Notes: generated by a model from the letters alone, not told the origin. Positions 33,496-44,400 are shown, counted from the first letter of the stretch. The stretch is 64,000 bases of DNA from Ralstonia sp. UBA689 (GCF_002298975.1 NZ_DBMV01000042.1:96481-160480), one strand, 5' to 3'. A program made the numbers and translations.

Positions 33496-35985
33496 ATGAC
33501 AGCCTACGAGCCAACCTTCCGGAGCCAGCCCGCTGGTCGCACCTGCGCGGCCGGCGTAGGGTCCGACAAGCGGCACCCCCAATGGCACCCGCGCCGCTGC
33601 GCGATCGCGGCCGCTACCGTCGTGGTGGTCGGCAGCGCGCCCATGCTTGCGGTCGCCGCATCCAACGACGCCGCCAACGCTGCCACGCGCCGCCTGATCG
33701 ACGCACAACTGCAAGTGGACGCGGTTGCACCAGCGCTATCCGCCGGCTCGTCCGCCCCCGCCACGGCCATCGGCGGTGGCGATGGCCTGCCGGCGTCACC
33801 CGCCAATGCGTTGCTGATTGCGCAGCAACCCGCCCCTCCGGCACCTGCGCCCATGTTGGGCGCCGAAGCCCCACCGCCTGCCCAGCCTGCGCTGCCTGAT
33901 CAGCCCTCTGTCCCACCGTCGCCCACGGTCATCCTGCCGCCAGGCGTCACGTCGCCCGACGCTGCGCCGCCTGCGCCTGCGCCTGCGATTGGACCTGCGG
34001 CACCTGCCGGCCCGAGCGCTCAAGGCCCGGGCACGCTTGAGCCGTTGCAGGTTTCACCCGAAGCTGCCAATGCCGCGGCCGCCAGCACGGCGGGCAACCT
34101 GCCGCAAAACGCCCCCACCGGTCCGATGCCGAGCGACCGTGCCGCGTTCCACGACGAAGTCCTGCGCGAGGCACGCGAAGGGGCCGCCTCGCTGGCGCAG
34201 GAGCATCTGCGTGAGCATCCGGACTGGTTTACCGAGGCCGAGTCGTGGCACGTCGATCATGCCGCCGCGGCACAGCGCATCCGCTGGGGCCGCCAGCAGA
34301 TGAAGTCGATCTACGGCCCGGAGCGCTTCGTCATCATCGACCAGGCCGTAGCCGAGATCGAGACACTGATCAAGAAGGTGCCGGACACGCCAGAGAACGC
34401 CGCCTTCCGTCAGGAGATCGTGGCCGACGAGGTGGTGGCGCTGGCTTCGCGCGGGCGCATGAAGGATGCCGTCAAGCGCTACGAGGCGATGTCGCAAGCG
34501 GGCAAGGTGCCTGCCTACACGCGCGTGGCCGCAGGCGACGCATATGCGTTTCTGGATACGCCCGACCGCGCCGCCGCCGCCTACTCGCAAGCCCTGAAAG
34601 ATGCCGGCCCGGGTGAGATCGAGACCGGCGATGTGCAGGAAGGCCTCTTCTACGCCTTGCTCGATACCGGCCGTTTTGAAGAGGCCCGCGCGCTGATCGA
34701 CAAGATGAAGGCCGACAACCCGGAATACGTACGCCTGGCGCCGGAAGCCGGCACGCCCAACCCCGACTACACGCGTGTCAAACGGATGGAAGCGCAGTAC
34801 ACGATCCTGACGGGGCACGTGCACCAGGGCATTGCCGAGCTGGACAAGTGGCGGCACGAGGCACCGTTCGCCGCCTCGCTGGTGAGCGCGCGTGCCGACG
34901 GCGCGATGGTGCAGGCCGAGCCCTACCGCTCGCGCGAGATGTACAAGACCGCGCTGGCCGAGCACCCGGACGATCTGAGCGTGGTGTCGGGCTACGGGCG
35001 CGCATCGCTGGCGGTGGACGACCTGAAGACCGCCAAGGACGTTGCCAACGGCCTGGGTGAGCGGTTTCCCGAGAACGGCTCGATCCACGCGCTGAACAAG
35101 GATCTGGATGTCTATCAGAGCCCGCAGCTCATCATTCAGTCGATGGCCGACAAGGGCAATTCGGTGTTCGCCAACAACGAGTTTGGCGTGGATACAAAGG
35201 CGTACAGCAGCCCGTTTGCCGACCACTACCGCTTGTTCTTCCACAACTTCGCAGGGCGCGCTGTTTTTGACGGCACATCGCAGAGCCGCGTGCGCAATGG
35301 CGCAGGCGTGCAGTGGTTCGACACCGGCGTCGAGGTCAACGGCGAAGTGCACCAGTCGGTTGGTTCGGCGGGCAAGACCGGCGGCACAGTCGATGCCACC
35401 TGGATGCCGAGCGACCACTGGAAGGTCTCGGGCATGGCCACCACTGATGATCTGGAGGTGCCGTACAAGGCCTACCAGGTGGGCGTGACGGGCAAGACGC
35501 TGTCCGGCAACGTGCGCTACACGTGGGATGAAACGCGCTATGCCTCGTTGACGTACGGCGTCTCGCGCTATTCCGACAGCAACCTGCGTCAGCGCTGGGC
35601 GGCCAATTATTACCAGCAGTTGTTTACCTCGCCGCGGCACACGCTGGGCGTGCTGTTCGGCGCCGACACGAGCAGCGCCACGATGACGAACCTGAATTAC
35701 TTCAGCCCGTCGCGCGACTACAGCGGCACCGCCACCGCCATCTGGTCATGGACACCCTGGCGCTACGCCGACAAGTCGTTCACGCAGCGCGTGTACCTGA
35801 CCGGCGGGATGTACAACGAGCAGTCTTTCGGTTCGAGCCCCATGGTCGAGGCACGGCTGGAGCACGTCTGGCAGGTCAGCCGCAAGGCGCAGATCTCGTA
35901 CGGCATCGGGTTTGGCCGCCATCGCTACGACGGCCAGCCCGAAAACCGCAAGTTCATCTACCTGAACCTCAACGTTCCCCTTTGA
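33496..35985 (+). CDS. pgaA: PgaA: outer-membrane poly-N-acetylglucosamine export porin
   Basis: Outer-membrane secretin-like porin that exports de-N-acetylated poly-beta-1,6-GlcNAc. The 829-residue chain has a signal anchor after a long n-region (AIAAATVVVVGSAPMLAVAA, about 36-55), then a Pro/Ala-rich linker (about 80-205), TPR repeats (about 215-520, e.g. VVALASRGRMKDAVKRYEAM), and a C-terminal beta-barrel of about 290 residues (ending KFIYLNLNVPL). ATG 33496 is preferred over ATG 33448; neither has a strong ribosome site, consistent with coupling to upstream translation. pgaB begins 5 bases after its stop. Identity is supported by the pgaABCD order. The proline/alanine segment is unusual for the family. 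Confidence 0.88.
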   Translation: MTAYEPTFRSQPAGRTCAAGVGSDKRHPQWHPRRCAIAAATVVVVGSAPMLAVAASNDAANAATRRLIDAQLQVDAVAPALSAGSSAPATAIGGGDGLPASPANALLIAQQPAPPAPAPMLGAEAPPPAQPALPDQPSVPPSPTVILPPGVTSPDAAPPAPAPAIGPAAPAGPSAQGPGTLEPLQVSPEAANAAAASTAGNLPQNAPTGPMPSDRAAFHDEVLREAREGAASLAQEHLREHPDWFTEAESWHVDHAAAAQRIRWGRQQMKSIYGPERFVIIDQAVAEIETLIKKVPDTPENAAFRQEIVADEVVALASRGRMKDAVKRYEAMSQAGKVPAYTRVAAGDAYAFLDTPDRAAAAYSQALKDAGPGEIETGDVQEGLFYALLDTGRFEEARALIDKMKADNPEYVRLAPEAGTPNPDYTRVKRMEAQYTILTGHVHQGIAELDKWRHEAPFAASLVSARADGAMVQAEPYRSREMYKTALAEHPDDLSVVSGYGRASLAVDDLKTAKDVANGLGERFPENGSIHALNKDLDVYQSPQLIIQSMADKGNSVFANNEFGVDTKAYSSPFADHYRLFFHNFAGRAVFDGTSQSRVRNGAGVQWFDTGVEVNGEVHQSVGSAGKTGGTVDATWMPSDHWKVSGMATTDDLEVPYKAYQVGVTGKTLSGNVRYTWDETRYASLTYGVSRYSDSNLRQRWAANYYQQLFTSPRHTLGVLFGADTSSATMTNLNYFSPSRDYSGTATAIWSWTPWRYADKSFTQRVYLTGGMYNEQSFGSSPMVEARLEHVWQVSRKAQISYGIGFGRHRYDGQPENRKFIYLNLNVPL

Positions 35986-35990
35986 TTCCC

Positions 35991-38192
35991 ATGCGGCCCA
36001 TGAAAGCTCCCCGACAACCGTCATTGCGACGATTCTTCAGTTGGATGTTCTTGATCACGGCATTGGCGCTGGTTGCCGCCGTTCGTCCGGCTGCAGCCGT
36101 ACAGGTGGACTTCCTGCCCAAGCCCGACCCGGATGACGGCAAGACTTTCCGTGTGCTGTGTTTCCACGACATCCGCGACAACCTGCGCGCCAGCTTCGAG
36201 ACACTGCCGGACGCCTTCGCCATCGACTCCAAGGCGCTCACCAACATGTTCAGTTGGCTGCAGGCGAACGGCTACCACCCCGTCACGCTGGCGCAGATCG
36301 GCGAAGCGCGCAACGGCGGCAAGCCGTTGCCCAAGCGGCCGGTGCTGCTGACCTTTGACGATGGCTACGAGAGCCACTACACGAAGGTCTTTCCGCTGCT
36401 CAAGCAGTTCCGATTCCCTGCTGTGTTCGGGCTGGTGACCGAGTGGACCAACGCGCCGCAGGGCTCGAAGGTCAAGCTGTCGGACAAGCAGATCGTCGAT
36501 CGCGACTTCTTCATGAATTGGCAGCAGATCCGCGAGATGCAGGCTTCGGGCCTGGCGGAGTTCGCCACGCACACGCACGACATGCACCATGGGGCGCTCG
36601 GCAATCCGCAGGGCAACGAGATGCCTGCCGCCAGCACGCACCTATACCTGCCCAAGCTGGGCCGTTACGAAACCGACGACGAGTTCCGCAAGCGCGTGCG
36701 CGATGATCTGCAGCGCAGTATCGACATCATCCAGAAGAACGTCGGCGCCAAGGTGCAGACCGTGGTGTGGCCGTATGGCGCGCACAACCTGATGCTGGAC
36801 CAGGAGGCTGCCAACGTGGGCCTGAAGTACATGCTCACGCTGGAGCCAGGTCCGAACACGCCCGACGTTCCGCTCACCGCCATCCGCCGCAGCCTGATGG
36901 GTTACGACACCGAGACCGGCAGTCTGGAGCGCTCGCTGCGCGAGCCCGTCACGCACCACGGCCAGATCAACCCGGTGCAGCGCGTCGTGCAGGTCGACAT
37001 GGACTACATCTACGACCCCGACCCGAAGCAGCAGGAGGCCAACCTCGGCAAGCTGATCGACCGCATCAAAGATCTCGCCCCCCGCGTCGTCTATCTGCAG
37101 GCCTTTGCCGACCCGAAGGGCAATGGGGCGGTGGAGTCTGTGTACTTTCCGAACCGGCACATGCCCATGCGGGCTGACCTCTTCTCGCGCGTGTCGTGGC
37201 AGTTGAAGACGCGCGCCAAGGTGGAGGTGTACGCATGGTTGCCGATGCTGTCGTTCAAGCTACCCGCCAACAATCCGGCCGCCACGCACCTGGTGCAGGC
37301 GGTGCCGGGCGCGCCGCAGAAGCCGGGCACGGCCAAGCCGCCGCGGTTGTCACCGTTCGACCCACAGGCACGCCAGGTGATCCGAGATATCTACGAAGAC
37401 CTGGCAAAGAATTCCATCATCGACGGCATCCTCTTCCACGATGACGGTGTGCTCGACGACTATGAAGACGCCAGCCCCGCCGCACTCAAGGCCTATGCGG
37501 GCATGGGCCTGCCGGGCGACATCAACCAGATCCGCCAGTCGCCCGAGTTGATGCAGAAGTGGACGCGCGCCAAGACCGCCGCCCTGATCGCCCTCACGCA
37601 CGAGCTGACCGCCGTGGCGCAGGGCTACCAGAACGGCCGCGACATGCTGACCGCGCGCAACATCTTCGCCAACCCTGTTCTTGACCCGAAATCCGAGGCG
37701 TGGACCGCGCAGAATTTCGACGACTTCCTGGAGGCGTACGACTACGTCGCGCTTGAGGCCATGCCCTACATGGAAGAGGCCAAAGACCCGAAGGACTGGA
37801 TGAAGAAGCTGACGGCGGCCGTGAGCAAGCACAAGGACGGCTTGAAGAAGACCATCTTCGAGTTGCAAGCCGTGGACTGGCGTAACCAGAGCAAGCCGAT
37901 CCCGACGGCCGAGCTGCGTGACCAGATGCGTCGCCTGCGCACCGCTGGGGCCCTCAACTACGGCTACTACCCGGACGACTTCCTGGCCGGGCGGCCCGAC
38001 ACGGAGGTGCTGCGCGATGTGATGTCGCTCAAGAACTACATCGAGACGCGCAGCACAACGCCCAGCGTTGAAAAGCTCAACAGCGCGGCACCTCAACTTC
38101 GCCAGGGCCAGCCGCCGAGCGCTGCGAAGGACCCGAAGGCGGTTGCGACCGAGGCGGCCAATCCGGCAGCGACCAACAAGGCGGGAGGCTGA
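35991..38192 (+). CDS. pgaB: PgaB: poly-GlcNAc N-deacetylase/hydrolase
   Basis: Periplasmic enzyme of 733 residues that deacetylates the polymer so it can be exported. A signal peptide ends near AAAV (about 36). The NodB-type carbohydrate-esterase 4 domain (about 50-330) has the metal-binding D123/D124 in TFDDGYESHY and histidines in ATHTHDMHH. The C-terminal glycosyl-hydrolase-like domain (about 350-690) contains FHDDGVLDDYED, matching the PNAG-binding half of PgaB. A short low-complexity tail follows. Start at ATG 35991 or 36000. It is translationally close to pgaA and is followed one base after its stop by pgaC. Confidence 0.93.
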   Translation: MRPMKAPRQPSLRRFFSWMFLITALALVAAVRPAAAVQVDFLPKPDPDDGKTFRVLCFHDIRDNLRASFETLPDAFAIDSKALTNMFSWLQANGYHPVTLAQIGEARNGGKPLPKRPVLLTFDDGYESHYTKVFPLLKQFRFPAVFGLVTEWTNAPQGSKVKLSDKQIVDRDFFMNWQQIREMQASGLAEFATHTHDMHHGALGNPQGNEMPAASTHLYLPKLGRYETDDEFRKRVRDDLQRSIDIIQKNVGAKVQTVVWPYGAHNLMLDQEAANVGLKYMLTLEPGPNTPDVPLTAIRRSLMGYDTETGSLERSLREPVTHHGQINPVQRVVQVDMDYIYDPDPKQQEANLGKLIDRIKDLAPRVVYLQAFADPKGNGAVESVYFPNRHMPMRADLFSRVSWQLKTRAKVEVYAWLPMLSFKLPANNPAATHLVQAVPGAPQKPGTAKPPRLSPFDPQARQVIRDIYEDLAKNSIIDGILFHDDGVLDDYEDASPAALKAYAGMGLPGDINQIRQSPELMQKWTRAKTAALIALTHELTAVAQGYQNGRDMLTARNIFANPVLDPKSEAWTAQNFDDFLEAYDYVALEAMPYMEEAKDPKDWMKKLTAAVSKHKDGLKKTIFELQAVDWRNQSKPIPTAELRDQMRRLRTAGALNYGYYPDDFLAGRPDTEVLRDVMSLKNYIETRSTTPSVEKLNSAAPQLRQGQPPSAAKDPKAVATEAANPAATNKAGG

Positions 38193-38193
38193 C

Positions 38194-39471
38194 ATGGACC
38201 CGCTGTTCGCCAAACGCTGGATCTCCGGTTTCGTCTTCTACTACCCGTTCTTCATGTCGTATTTCTGGATGATCGGGGGGCTGCTGCATTTCTTCCTGCT
38301 CGAGCGCGGCACGCAGGGTGTGCGGCACCCGCTGGCGCTGCTGGGCGTGAAGTCGTACCCCAAGGTCTCCATCATCGTGCCTTGCTACAACGAAGAGGCC
38401 AACGTGCGCGAGGTGATCAGCCACCTTGCCCGCATGCGGTATCCGAACTACGACATCATCGCCGTGAACGACGGCAGTTCCGACCGAACCGGCGAGCGCC
38501 TGAACGAACTGGCCGCGCAATACCCGCAGCTCGTGGTGATCCACCAGTCGTCCAACCAGGGCAAGGCGATCGGGCTGACCACCGCCGCGCAGGTGACGGA
38601 CGCCGAGTACCTGATGTGCATCGACGGCGATTCCATCCTCGACGTGGATGCCATTGCCTGGATGATCCGCCACCTGCTGGAGAACCCGGTCATGGGAGCG
38701 GTCACGGGCAACCCGCGTATCCGCACGCGTTCCACGCTGCTGGGGCGCATGCAGGTGGGCGAGTTCTCGTCGATCGTGGGGCTCATCAAGCGCACGCAGC
38801 AGATCTACGGGCGTCTGCTGACGGTGTCGGGCGTGGTGGTGATGTTCCGCAAGCACGCGCTGGAAGAGGTGGGTTATTGGAGCAACGACATGCTCACCGA
38901 AGACATCGACATCAGTTGGAAGCTGCAGGTGGGCGGCTGGATCATCCGCTACGAGCCGCGGGCGCTGTCGTGGATCCTGATGCCCGAGACCTTTCGCGGC
39001 CTGTACAAGCAACGGCTGCGCTGGGCCAAGGGCGGCATCCAGGCGCTCATCAAGTACGCGCCGGCCATGCTCTCTTTGCGGCAATCGATGATGTGGCCGA
39101 TCTTCATTGAGTACGCGCTGTCGGTCGTGTGGGCGTACAACATGCTGTTCGTCATCACGTGGTCGGTGCTGGGCTTCTTTATCGACATGCCGCCCGAGTG
39201 GCGTTTCGAGGCCTTCCCGCGCTGGCACGGCACGCTGCTGTTTATTACCTGCGTGCTGCAACTGGGCATCGGCTGCTATATCGATCGCCGCTACGACGAT
39301 GGCATCCTGCGCTACTTCATCGATACCGTCTGGTATCCGGTGGCGTTCTGGATTCTCAACCTCATCACCACGGTGGTCGGCTTTCCGGCCGTCGCCTTCC
39401 AGCGCGAGCGTGCACGTGCCCGCTGGACCAGCCCCGACCGGGGCGTACAACAACAGGGGAATTCGCCATGA
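38194..39471 (+). CDS. pgaC: PgaC: poly-beta-1,6-N-acetylglucosamine synthase
   Basis: Inner-membrane processive family-2 glycosyltransferase of 425 residues that polymerises UDP-GlcNAc. Helices lie at both ends; the cytosolic catalytic core shows SIIVPCYNEEANV (UDP binding), D in AVNDGSSDRT, CIDGDS, the general base in LTEDIDISW and the processivity motif QRLRW. The strong GGGAGG site fixes the ATG at 38194. The stop overlaps the pgaD start (ATGA). In E. coli the PgaC-PgaD complex is switched on by cyclic di-GMP binding at their interface; the same is expected here. Assignment is firm. Confidence 0.95.
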   Translation: MDPLFAKRWISGFVFYYPFFMSYFWMIGGLLHFFLLERGTQGVRHPLALLGVKSYPKVSIIVPCYNEEANVREVISHLARMRYPNYDIIAVNDGSSDRTGERLNELAAQYPQLVVIHQSSNQGKAIGLTTAAQVTDAEYLMCIDGDSILDVDAIAWMIRHLLENPVMGAVTGNPRIRTRSTLLGRMQVGEFSSIVGLIKRTQQIYGRLLTVSGVVVMFRKHALEEVGYWSNDMLTEDIDISWKLQVGGWIIRYEPRALSWILMPETFRGLYKQRLRWAKGGIQALIKYAPAMLSLRQSMMWPIFIEYALSVVWAYNMLFVITWSVLGFFIDMPPEWRFEAFPRWHGTLLFITCVLQLGIGCYIDRRYDDGILRYFIDTVWYPVAFWILNLITTVVGFPAVAFQRERARARWTSPDRGVQQQGNSP

Positions 39472-40466
39472 CCATGCTTGTCATTGACGTTTCGCGCAAC
39501 TCGATCCGACAGTCGTTCTCGGACAAGGGGATCGTCGGCACGGTGCATCACGTGTTGTGGTTCCGCATCTTCCGGCCGATTCTCGTGATCTCGATCTGGG
39601 CGCTGCTGGGGCTGTACGTGGGCTACTCCGTCAGCAGCGTGGGCCCGAGCGGCCTGCCATTCGAACAACTGCGCCTGTACGGCGACATCATCGCCGGCAT
39701 GGGCGGGGTGCTGGTGGTGTGGATGGTTCTGTCGCGCCTGGACCGCGCCATTCGCCGCAAGATGGCGCGCGCGCGCGTGGCCAACCCCACATCGGTTGCG
39801 TCCGTCACGGCTTCTCGCGCTGCATTGGAAGCGCAGCAGCGCGCCTGGCAGCGTCCGCGCAACACGCGTCTGCTGGTGGTCGACCATGATGACGACGGCG
39901 ACATCACGCACGTGCGCTCCTGGCAGGAATGGACTGGACGCCCGGCGCCTGTCGGTACGGGCGTGCCGCTCGCGCCAATGATGCGCAGCCCGGAATACGA
40001 CCCGGAGGAACCGGTACTGACAGCCAGCGAAGTCATCGTTGTCGAGCGCGCGGATCGCGCCGAGCCGTCGCTGGTGCATCGCGATGGATCTGCGCCGCAG
40101 CCGCGTGAGGTGGCACGGGCCGTCGATACGGTAACGGCCGACGCCGCAGGCTTTCACCGCTTCGGCTACCGCGCTCGGCTTGGACGCAACGATTGGGTGG
40201 AACCGGAAGAGGAACCGGTGCCGTCGTTTGCGATGCGCCCAGGTATGGCGCGCCACTATGGCAGCGTGAACGCAGTGGTACATGGCCGCGCTGCCGTACA
40301 GATGGCAGATCGGGCGACGGAGCGCCGCCGCAGCCTGCATGCTTTCGGTACGCATGCGCAGTTGGTCGATCCATATGCAGAGTTGGAGCGCGTGGAGCGC
40401 ATCGATCCGCTGCACGGGTTTGGACGTCGCGCCAATATCGTCGCCGACGACGAGTCAGCGCGTTAA
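39468..40466 (+). CDS. pgaD: PgaD with a long C-terminal extension
   Basis: The first 100 residues match PgaD: a short cytosolic start, helix 1 (about 35-57, PILVISIWALLGLYVGYSV) and helix 2 (about 70-90), the partner of PgaC. Usual PgaD proteins are about 130-160 residues; this one has 332. The additional 230 residues are hydrophilic, arginine- and acid-rich and predicted cytosolic, with no domain I can name. The ATGA overlap with pgaC and the terminator right after its stop show it is the last gene of the operon. The extension could bind cyclic di-GMP, PgaC or a regulator; that is speculation. The reading frame has normal codon character throughout, so it is not a simple readthrough. Confidence 0.85.
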   Translation: MTMLVIDVSRNSIRQSFSDKGIVGTVHHVLWFRIFRPILVISIWALLGLYVGYSVSSVGPSGLPFEQLRLYGDIIAGMGGVLVVWMVLSRLDRAIRRKMARARVANPTSVASVTASRAALEAQQRAWQRPRNTRLLVVDHDDDGDITHVRSWQEWTGRPAPVGTGVPLAPMMRSPEYDPEEPVLTASEVIVVERADRAEPSLVHRDGSAPQPREVARAVDTVTADAAGFHRFGYRARLGRNDWVEPEEEPVPSFAMRPGMARHYGSVNAVVHGRAAVQMADRATERRRSLHAFGTHAQLVDPYAELERVERIDPLHGFGRRANIVADDESAR

Positions 40467-40491
40467 GGGCGCGGGTACTGAGCCCGCACGC

Positions 40492-40522
40492 CCCGGTGAT
40501 GAGAATCGCCGGGACTTTTTTA
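40492..40522 (+). terminator. Intrinsic terminator of the pga operon
   Basis: CCCGGTGAT (40492-40500) pairs with ATCGCCGGG (40505-40513) around a GAGA loop with one wobble pair, followed by ACTTTTTTAT. It starts 26 bases after the pgaD stop. Confidence 0.9.
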
Positions 40523-40863
40523 TGTCGACGCTACCGCAACAGGCAAAAGCGCTAGCTCGAAAGCACTAGGACGCAGGCTCATCGCCATTGCAATCGTTGC
40601 CGCCCGTGCTCAGGCCCGCACAGCAAACGTGTGTCGCGCTGCGCCCCGAGGCACGCATCATGCGCTGCACAATCGATGCATGCGCGGTCTTGCGATCGTC
40701 GCCTTGATTGGTTGGGCACGCACGCCTATGCTTTCTTTTCCTGCAAGCAGGCACGGCGCTCTCTCGGTTGTCCGCCAGCCCTTGCAGTTCTCAAGTTGTC
40801 AGTGAACCAAGCCCACCGTCGCGGACATTCTGTTCGTGGCAACCAAACAAGCTGGAGTCAACT
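40523..40863. other. Intergenic region after the pga operon
   Basis: About 340 bases with no convincing gene. Short open frames on both strands show no ribosome site or known motif. Confidence 0.4.
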
Positions 40864-41094
40864 GTGCTGAGTCCCCATGAATTTGCCGTCCTGCTCCTGG
40901 TCAACGATGGTGCCGAGTCCGCTGAACTGGACCGAGCCGATGTCGAGGCGCTGATCGAGCGACAGCTCGTGACGTTGGAGTGCCAGGGTCCCGACCGTTG
41001 TTACGCACGGGTCACGCTCCAGGGGTACGTGTTTCTCAAGGCTTCCGGGCATGTCCGCACAAGCGGGCGCCGCACGGCGGCGGATCTTCACTAG
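40864..41094 (+). CDS. Small hypothetical protein
   Basis: A 76-residue protein starting at GTG 40864 with GGAG six bases upstream. It begins VLSPHEFAVLLLVNDGAESA and has the look of a small winged-helix-like or helical fold (DRADVEALIERQLVTL, then YARVTLQGYVFLKA), resembling the end of MarR-type helices, but no DNA-binding motif is clear. It is transcribed alone toward the convergent glutamate dehydrogenase. No function is proposed. Confidence 0.55.
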   Translation: MLSPHEFAVLLLVNDGAESAELDRADVEALIERQLVTLECQGPDRCYARVTLQGYVFLKASGHVRTSGRRTAADLH

Positions 41095-41420
41095 GTGGTT
41101 TGCCTTCGGCCGGAGCGCTCTCGCGCACCGGCGCCTGCGTGTCTTGCGGCGTGTCCTGAATTTGTGAGGACGGCGTGCCGGAGACCAAGTCGGAACAGGT
41201 AACGGCAGCGGCGCTGGCGTATGCCGCACTCGCCACGATTGTGGTTCGAGCGCAGTCGCCATCCTTATCCCATCGCTTTTGACCGCCCATGTCTGGCAGG
41301 TTTGAATTTCCGGGGTGCGGGTATCGCACCAGTTGCGGCCATCCTGACGCGCCAGAGTCAGCCTTGGGGCCGGAGCGGCTGCTCAGCCGGTGTCGATGCT
41401 GCGCAGGGGCTCGTCTTTCT
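41095..41420. other. Intergenic region between convergent genes
   Basis: About 325 bases. A minus-strand frame of 84 codons (start 41290) exists but has no ribosome site and no recognisable fold. No clear terminator hairpin was seen. Confidence 0.35.
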
Positions 41421-44400
41421 TCAAGAATCCACTTCCGACAACGCGTTGAGCCCCACCGACAGCATCGCCAGATCCGCCGACCCGGCGGCCACCTGGTCGG
41501 CAATCACGCGGTGGTAGCGCGCCAGCGCTTCCTGCCGTGCGGCACGCCAGGTTTCGACCAAAGCCTCGGCGCTGGCGCTGGCTGTCGCATCGTGCAGCAC
41601 CGAGCTGGTGAGCCTGCGGCGCAATTGCGTCAGTTCTTCGAGCAGGGACGCGCGTGCCAGCATCTGCCAATGGGTTTGCGTCGGCAAGCCGAGGATGCCG
41701 GTTAGCAGCCAGCCGTAGCTCAGCGGTTGGTCGAGCGCAAAGTACACCCGTGCGGCAAGCCGAGCGTCGCAACCGCTCGCGGTGGCGACTTCGGCAATGT
41801 CGAGCAGCGACACCCGTGCCGGCACACCCGCTGCCGTACGCGCCAGGGCTTCGGGCACACCCGCAGCGACGAACGCCTGCTGCTGTTGCGCAGCCGCATG
41901 CGCCGATTCTTCCGTCTGCAGACCGTCGACTTCGGCGCTGAGCGCGTCGACCGCCGTACGGAAGCGCTCGACCGTGGCCGGCACATCGGACACCCGCCGG
42001 CGCAGGAACCAGAGCGTGGCGCGCTCATGCAATTGAGCGAGCGCGCCGAATAGGGCGGCCTGCGTTTCGTGCGGCACCCGTGCATCCAGCACGTCGACTT
42101 CCTGCCAGAGGCCGTCGAGCCGGTAGACGGCGCGCGCGACCAGGCTGGCCCACACCACGGCGATTGGTTCCGCGCCGGTTTCCTCGGCCAGCCGGTTCAC
42201 GAACGTCACCCCCGCGCGGTTGACGAGCGCGTTGGCGTGCATCGTCGCCAGGATCTCGCGCCGCAGCGGGTGCCGCGGTACCGCCGCGCCGCAACGTGCC
42301 TGCAGCGGCCGCGGAAAATATGCGGGCAGGCCATCGGCCACAAACGGCTGGTCGGGCAGGTCGCTGCCCAGCAACGCGTCGTACAGCCACATCTTGCTGT
42401 AGGCCATCAGCACCGCGCGCTCGGGCGTGGTCAGGCCCCCGCCGGCCGCGCGCCGGATGTCGACTTCATCATCGGCGGGCAGGAATTCGATGAGCCGGTT
42501 CAGGTGCCCGGCGCGCTCCAGGTGCCGCATCAGCCGTGCCTCGGGGTCGAGCCACTGGGCTGTGCGCGTGCGCGCGAGCGAGAGCGCCTGCGTCTGGAAG
42601 TAGTTGTCGAGCAGGACCAGCTCGCCCACCTCGTCCGTCATCTCCGCGAGCAGCGTGTTGCGCTGCTTGAGCGTCATCTCGCCGTCAGCCACCACCAGCC
42701 CCAGCAGGATCTTGATGTTGACCTCGTGGTCCGAGCAATCGACGCCGGCCGAATTGTCGATGGCATCGGTATTGATGCGTCCGCCGTGCTGCGCATATTC
42801 GATGCGGCCGAGCTGCGTGCAGCCCAGGTTGCCGCCCTCGGCCACGACCTTGCAGCGCAGCTCGTCGCCGTTCACACGCAGCCCATCGTTGGCGCGGTCG
42901 CCCACCTGGGCGTGCGTTTCGGTACTGGCCTTGATGTAGGTGCCGATGCCGCCGTTGTAGAGCAAGTCCACCGGCGCCTTGAGGATGGCGTGCAGCAGAT
43001 CGTTTGGCGCCATCTCGCTGACGGTGACGGCCAGCATGGCGCGCACTTCGGGCGAGAGCGCGATCGCCTTGGCCGTGCGTGGGAACACCCCGCCGCCCGG
43101 GCTGATCAGCGCGCGATCGTAATCCGCCCAGCTTGAACGCGGCAGATTGAACAGGCGCTCGCGCTCGGCAAAACTCGTGGCGGCATCTGGCGACGGGTCG
43201 AGAAAGACATGTCGATGGTCGAACGCCGCCAGCAGGCGGATATGGCGCGAGAGCAGCATGCCGTTGCCGAACACATCGCCCGACATGTCGCCGACGCCGA
43301 CCACGGTGAAGTCTTGCGACTGCGTATCGACGCCCATCTCGCTGAAATGCCGCTTGACCGATTCCCATGCACCGCGCGCGGTGATGGCCATCTTCTTGTG
43401 GTCGTAGCCGACCGAACCACCCGAGGCGAAGGCGTCACCCAACCAGAAGCCGTATTCGGCCGAGATGGCGTTGGCGTAATCCGAGAACGTGGCCGTGCCC
43501 TTGTCGGCGGCTACTACCAGGTAGGGGTCGTCACCGTCGTAGCGCACCACATCGCGCGGTGGCACCAGGCGGCCGTCGACGTAGTTGTCGGTCAGGTCCA
43601 GCAGGCCACGCAGGAAGGTCTGGTAGCAAGCCACGCCTTCGGCCAGAACCGCATCGCGGTCGCCCGCCGCGGGAGGCTGCTTGACGATGAAGCCGCCCTT
43701 GGAGCCGACCGGCACGATGACGGTGTTCTTGACCATCTGCGCCTTGACCAGCCCGAGCACCTCGGTGCGGAAATCCTCGCGCCGGTCGGACCAGCGCAGC
43801 CCGCCGCGCGCCACTTTGCCGCCGCGCAGATGCACGCCCTCCACGCGCGACGAGTACACCCAGATCTCGAACATCGGCTTGGGCTCGGGCAGGCCCGGTA
43901 CGCGGCTGGGGTCGAACTTGAACGACAGGTACGGCCTGGATTGCCCCTGCTCCTGTCTTTCTTCTTGTCTCTTCTCCGCGCTCTGGAAGTAGTTGGTGCG
44001 CAGGGTGGCTTCGATCACGCCGAGGAATTGGCGCAGGATGCGGTCTTCGTCCAGGTTCGGCACCTCTTCCAGCGCATCGGCAATCTGTGCGCGCAGCGTG
44101 TCGCTGCTGTGCGTGCGCTCCGCAGCGTCGAGCGCCGGGTCGAAGCGCACCAGGAACAGATGCACCAGTGCCCGCGCGATCGACGGATTGCCGGTCAGTG
44201 CGCTTTCCATATACGCGTTGCTGAACGTCGAACCGATCTGGCGAATGTAGCGTGCATACGCGCGCAGGATGCGCACCTCGCGCCAGGTCAGCCCCGCCAG
44301 CAGCACCAGCCGGTTGAGATCATCGTTCTCCAGTTCGCCGTTCCAGATGCTTGCGAAGGCGTCTTCGAAGCGCCCGCGGGCCTCGTCGAGATCGACGTCG

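Noticed and set aside
41036..41290. Small minus-strand gene between the hypothetical protein and glutamate dehydrogenase
   Set aside because: No ribosome site, no motif, and it overlaps the 3' end of the gene at 40864.
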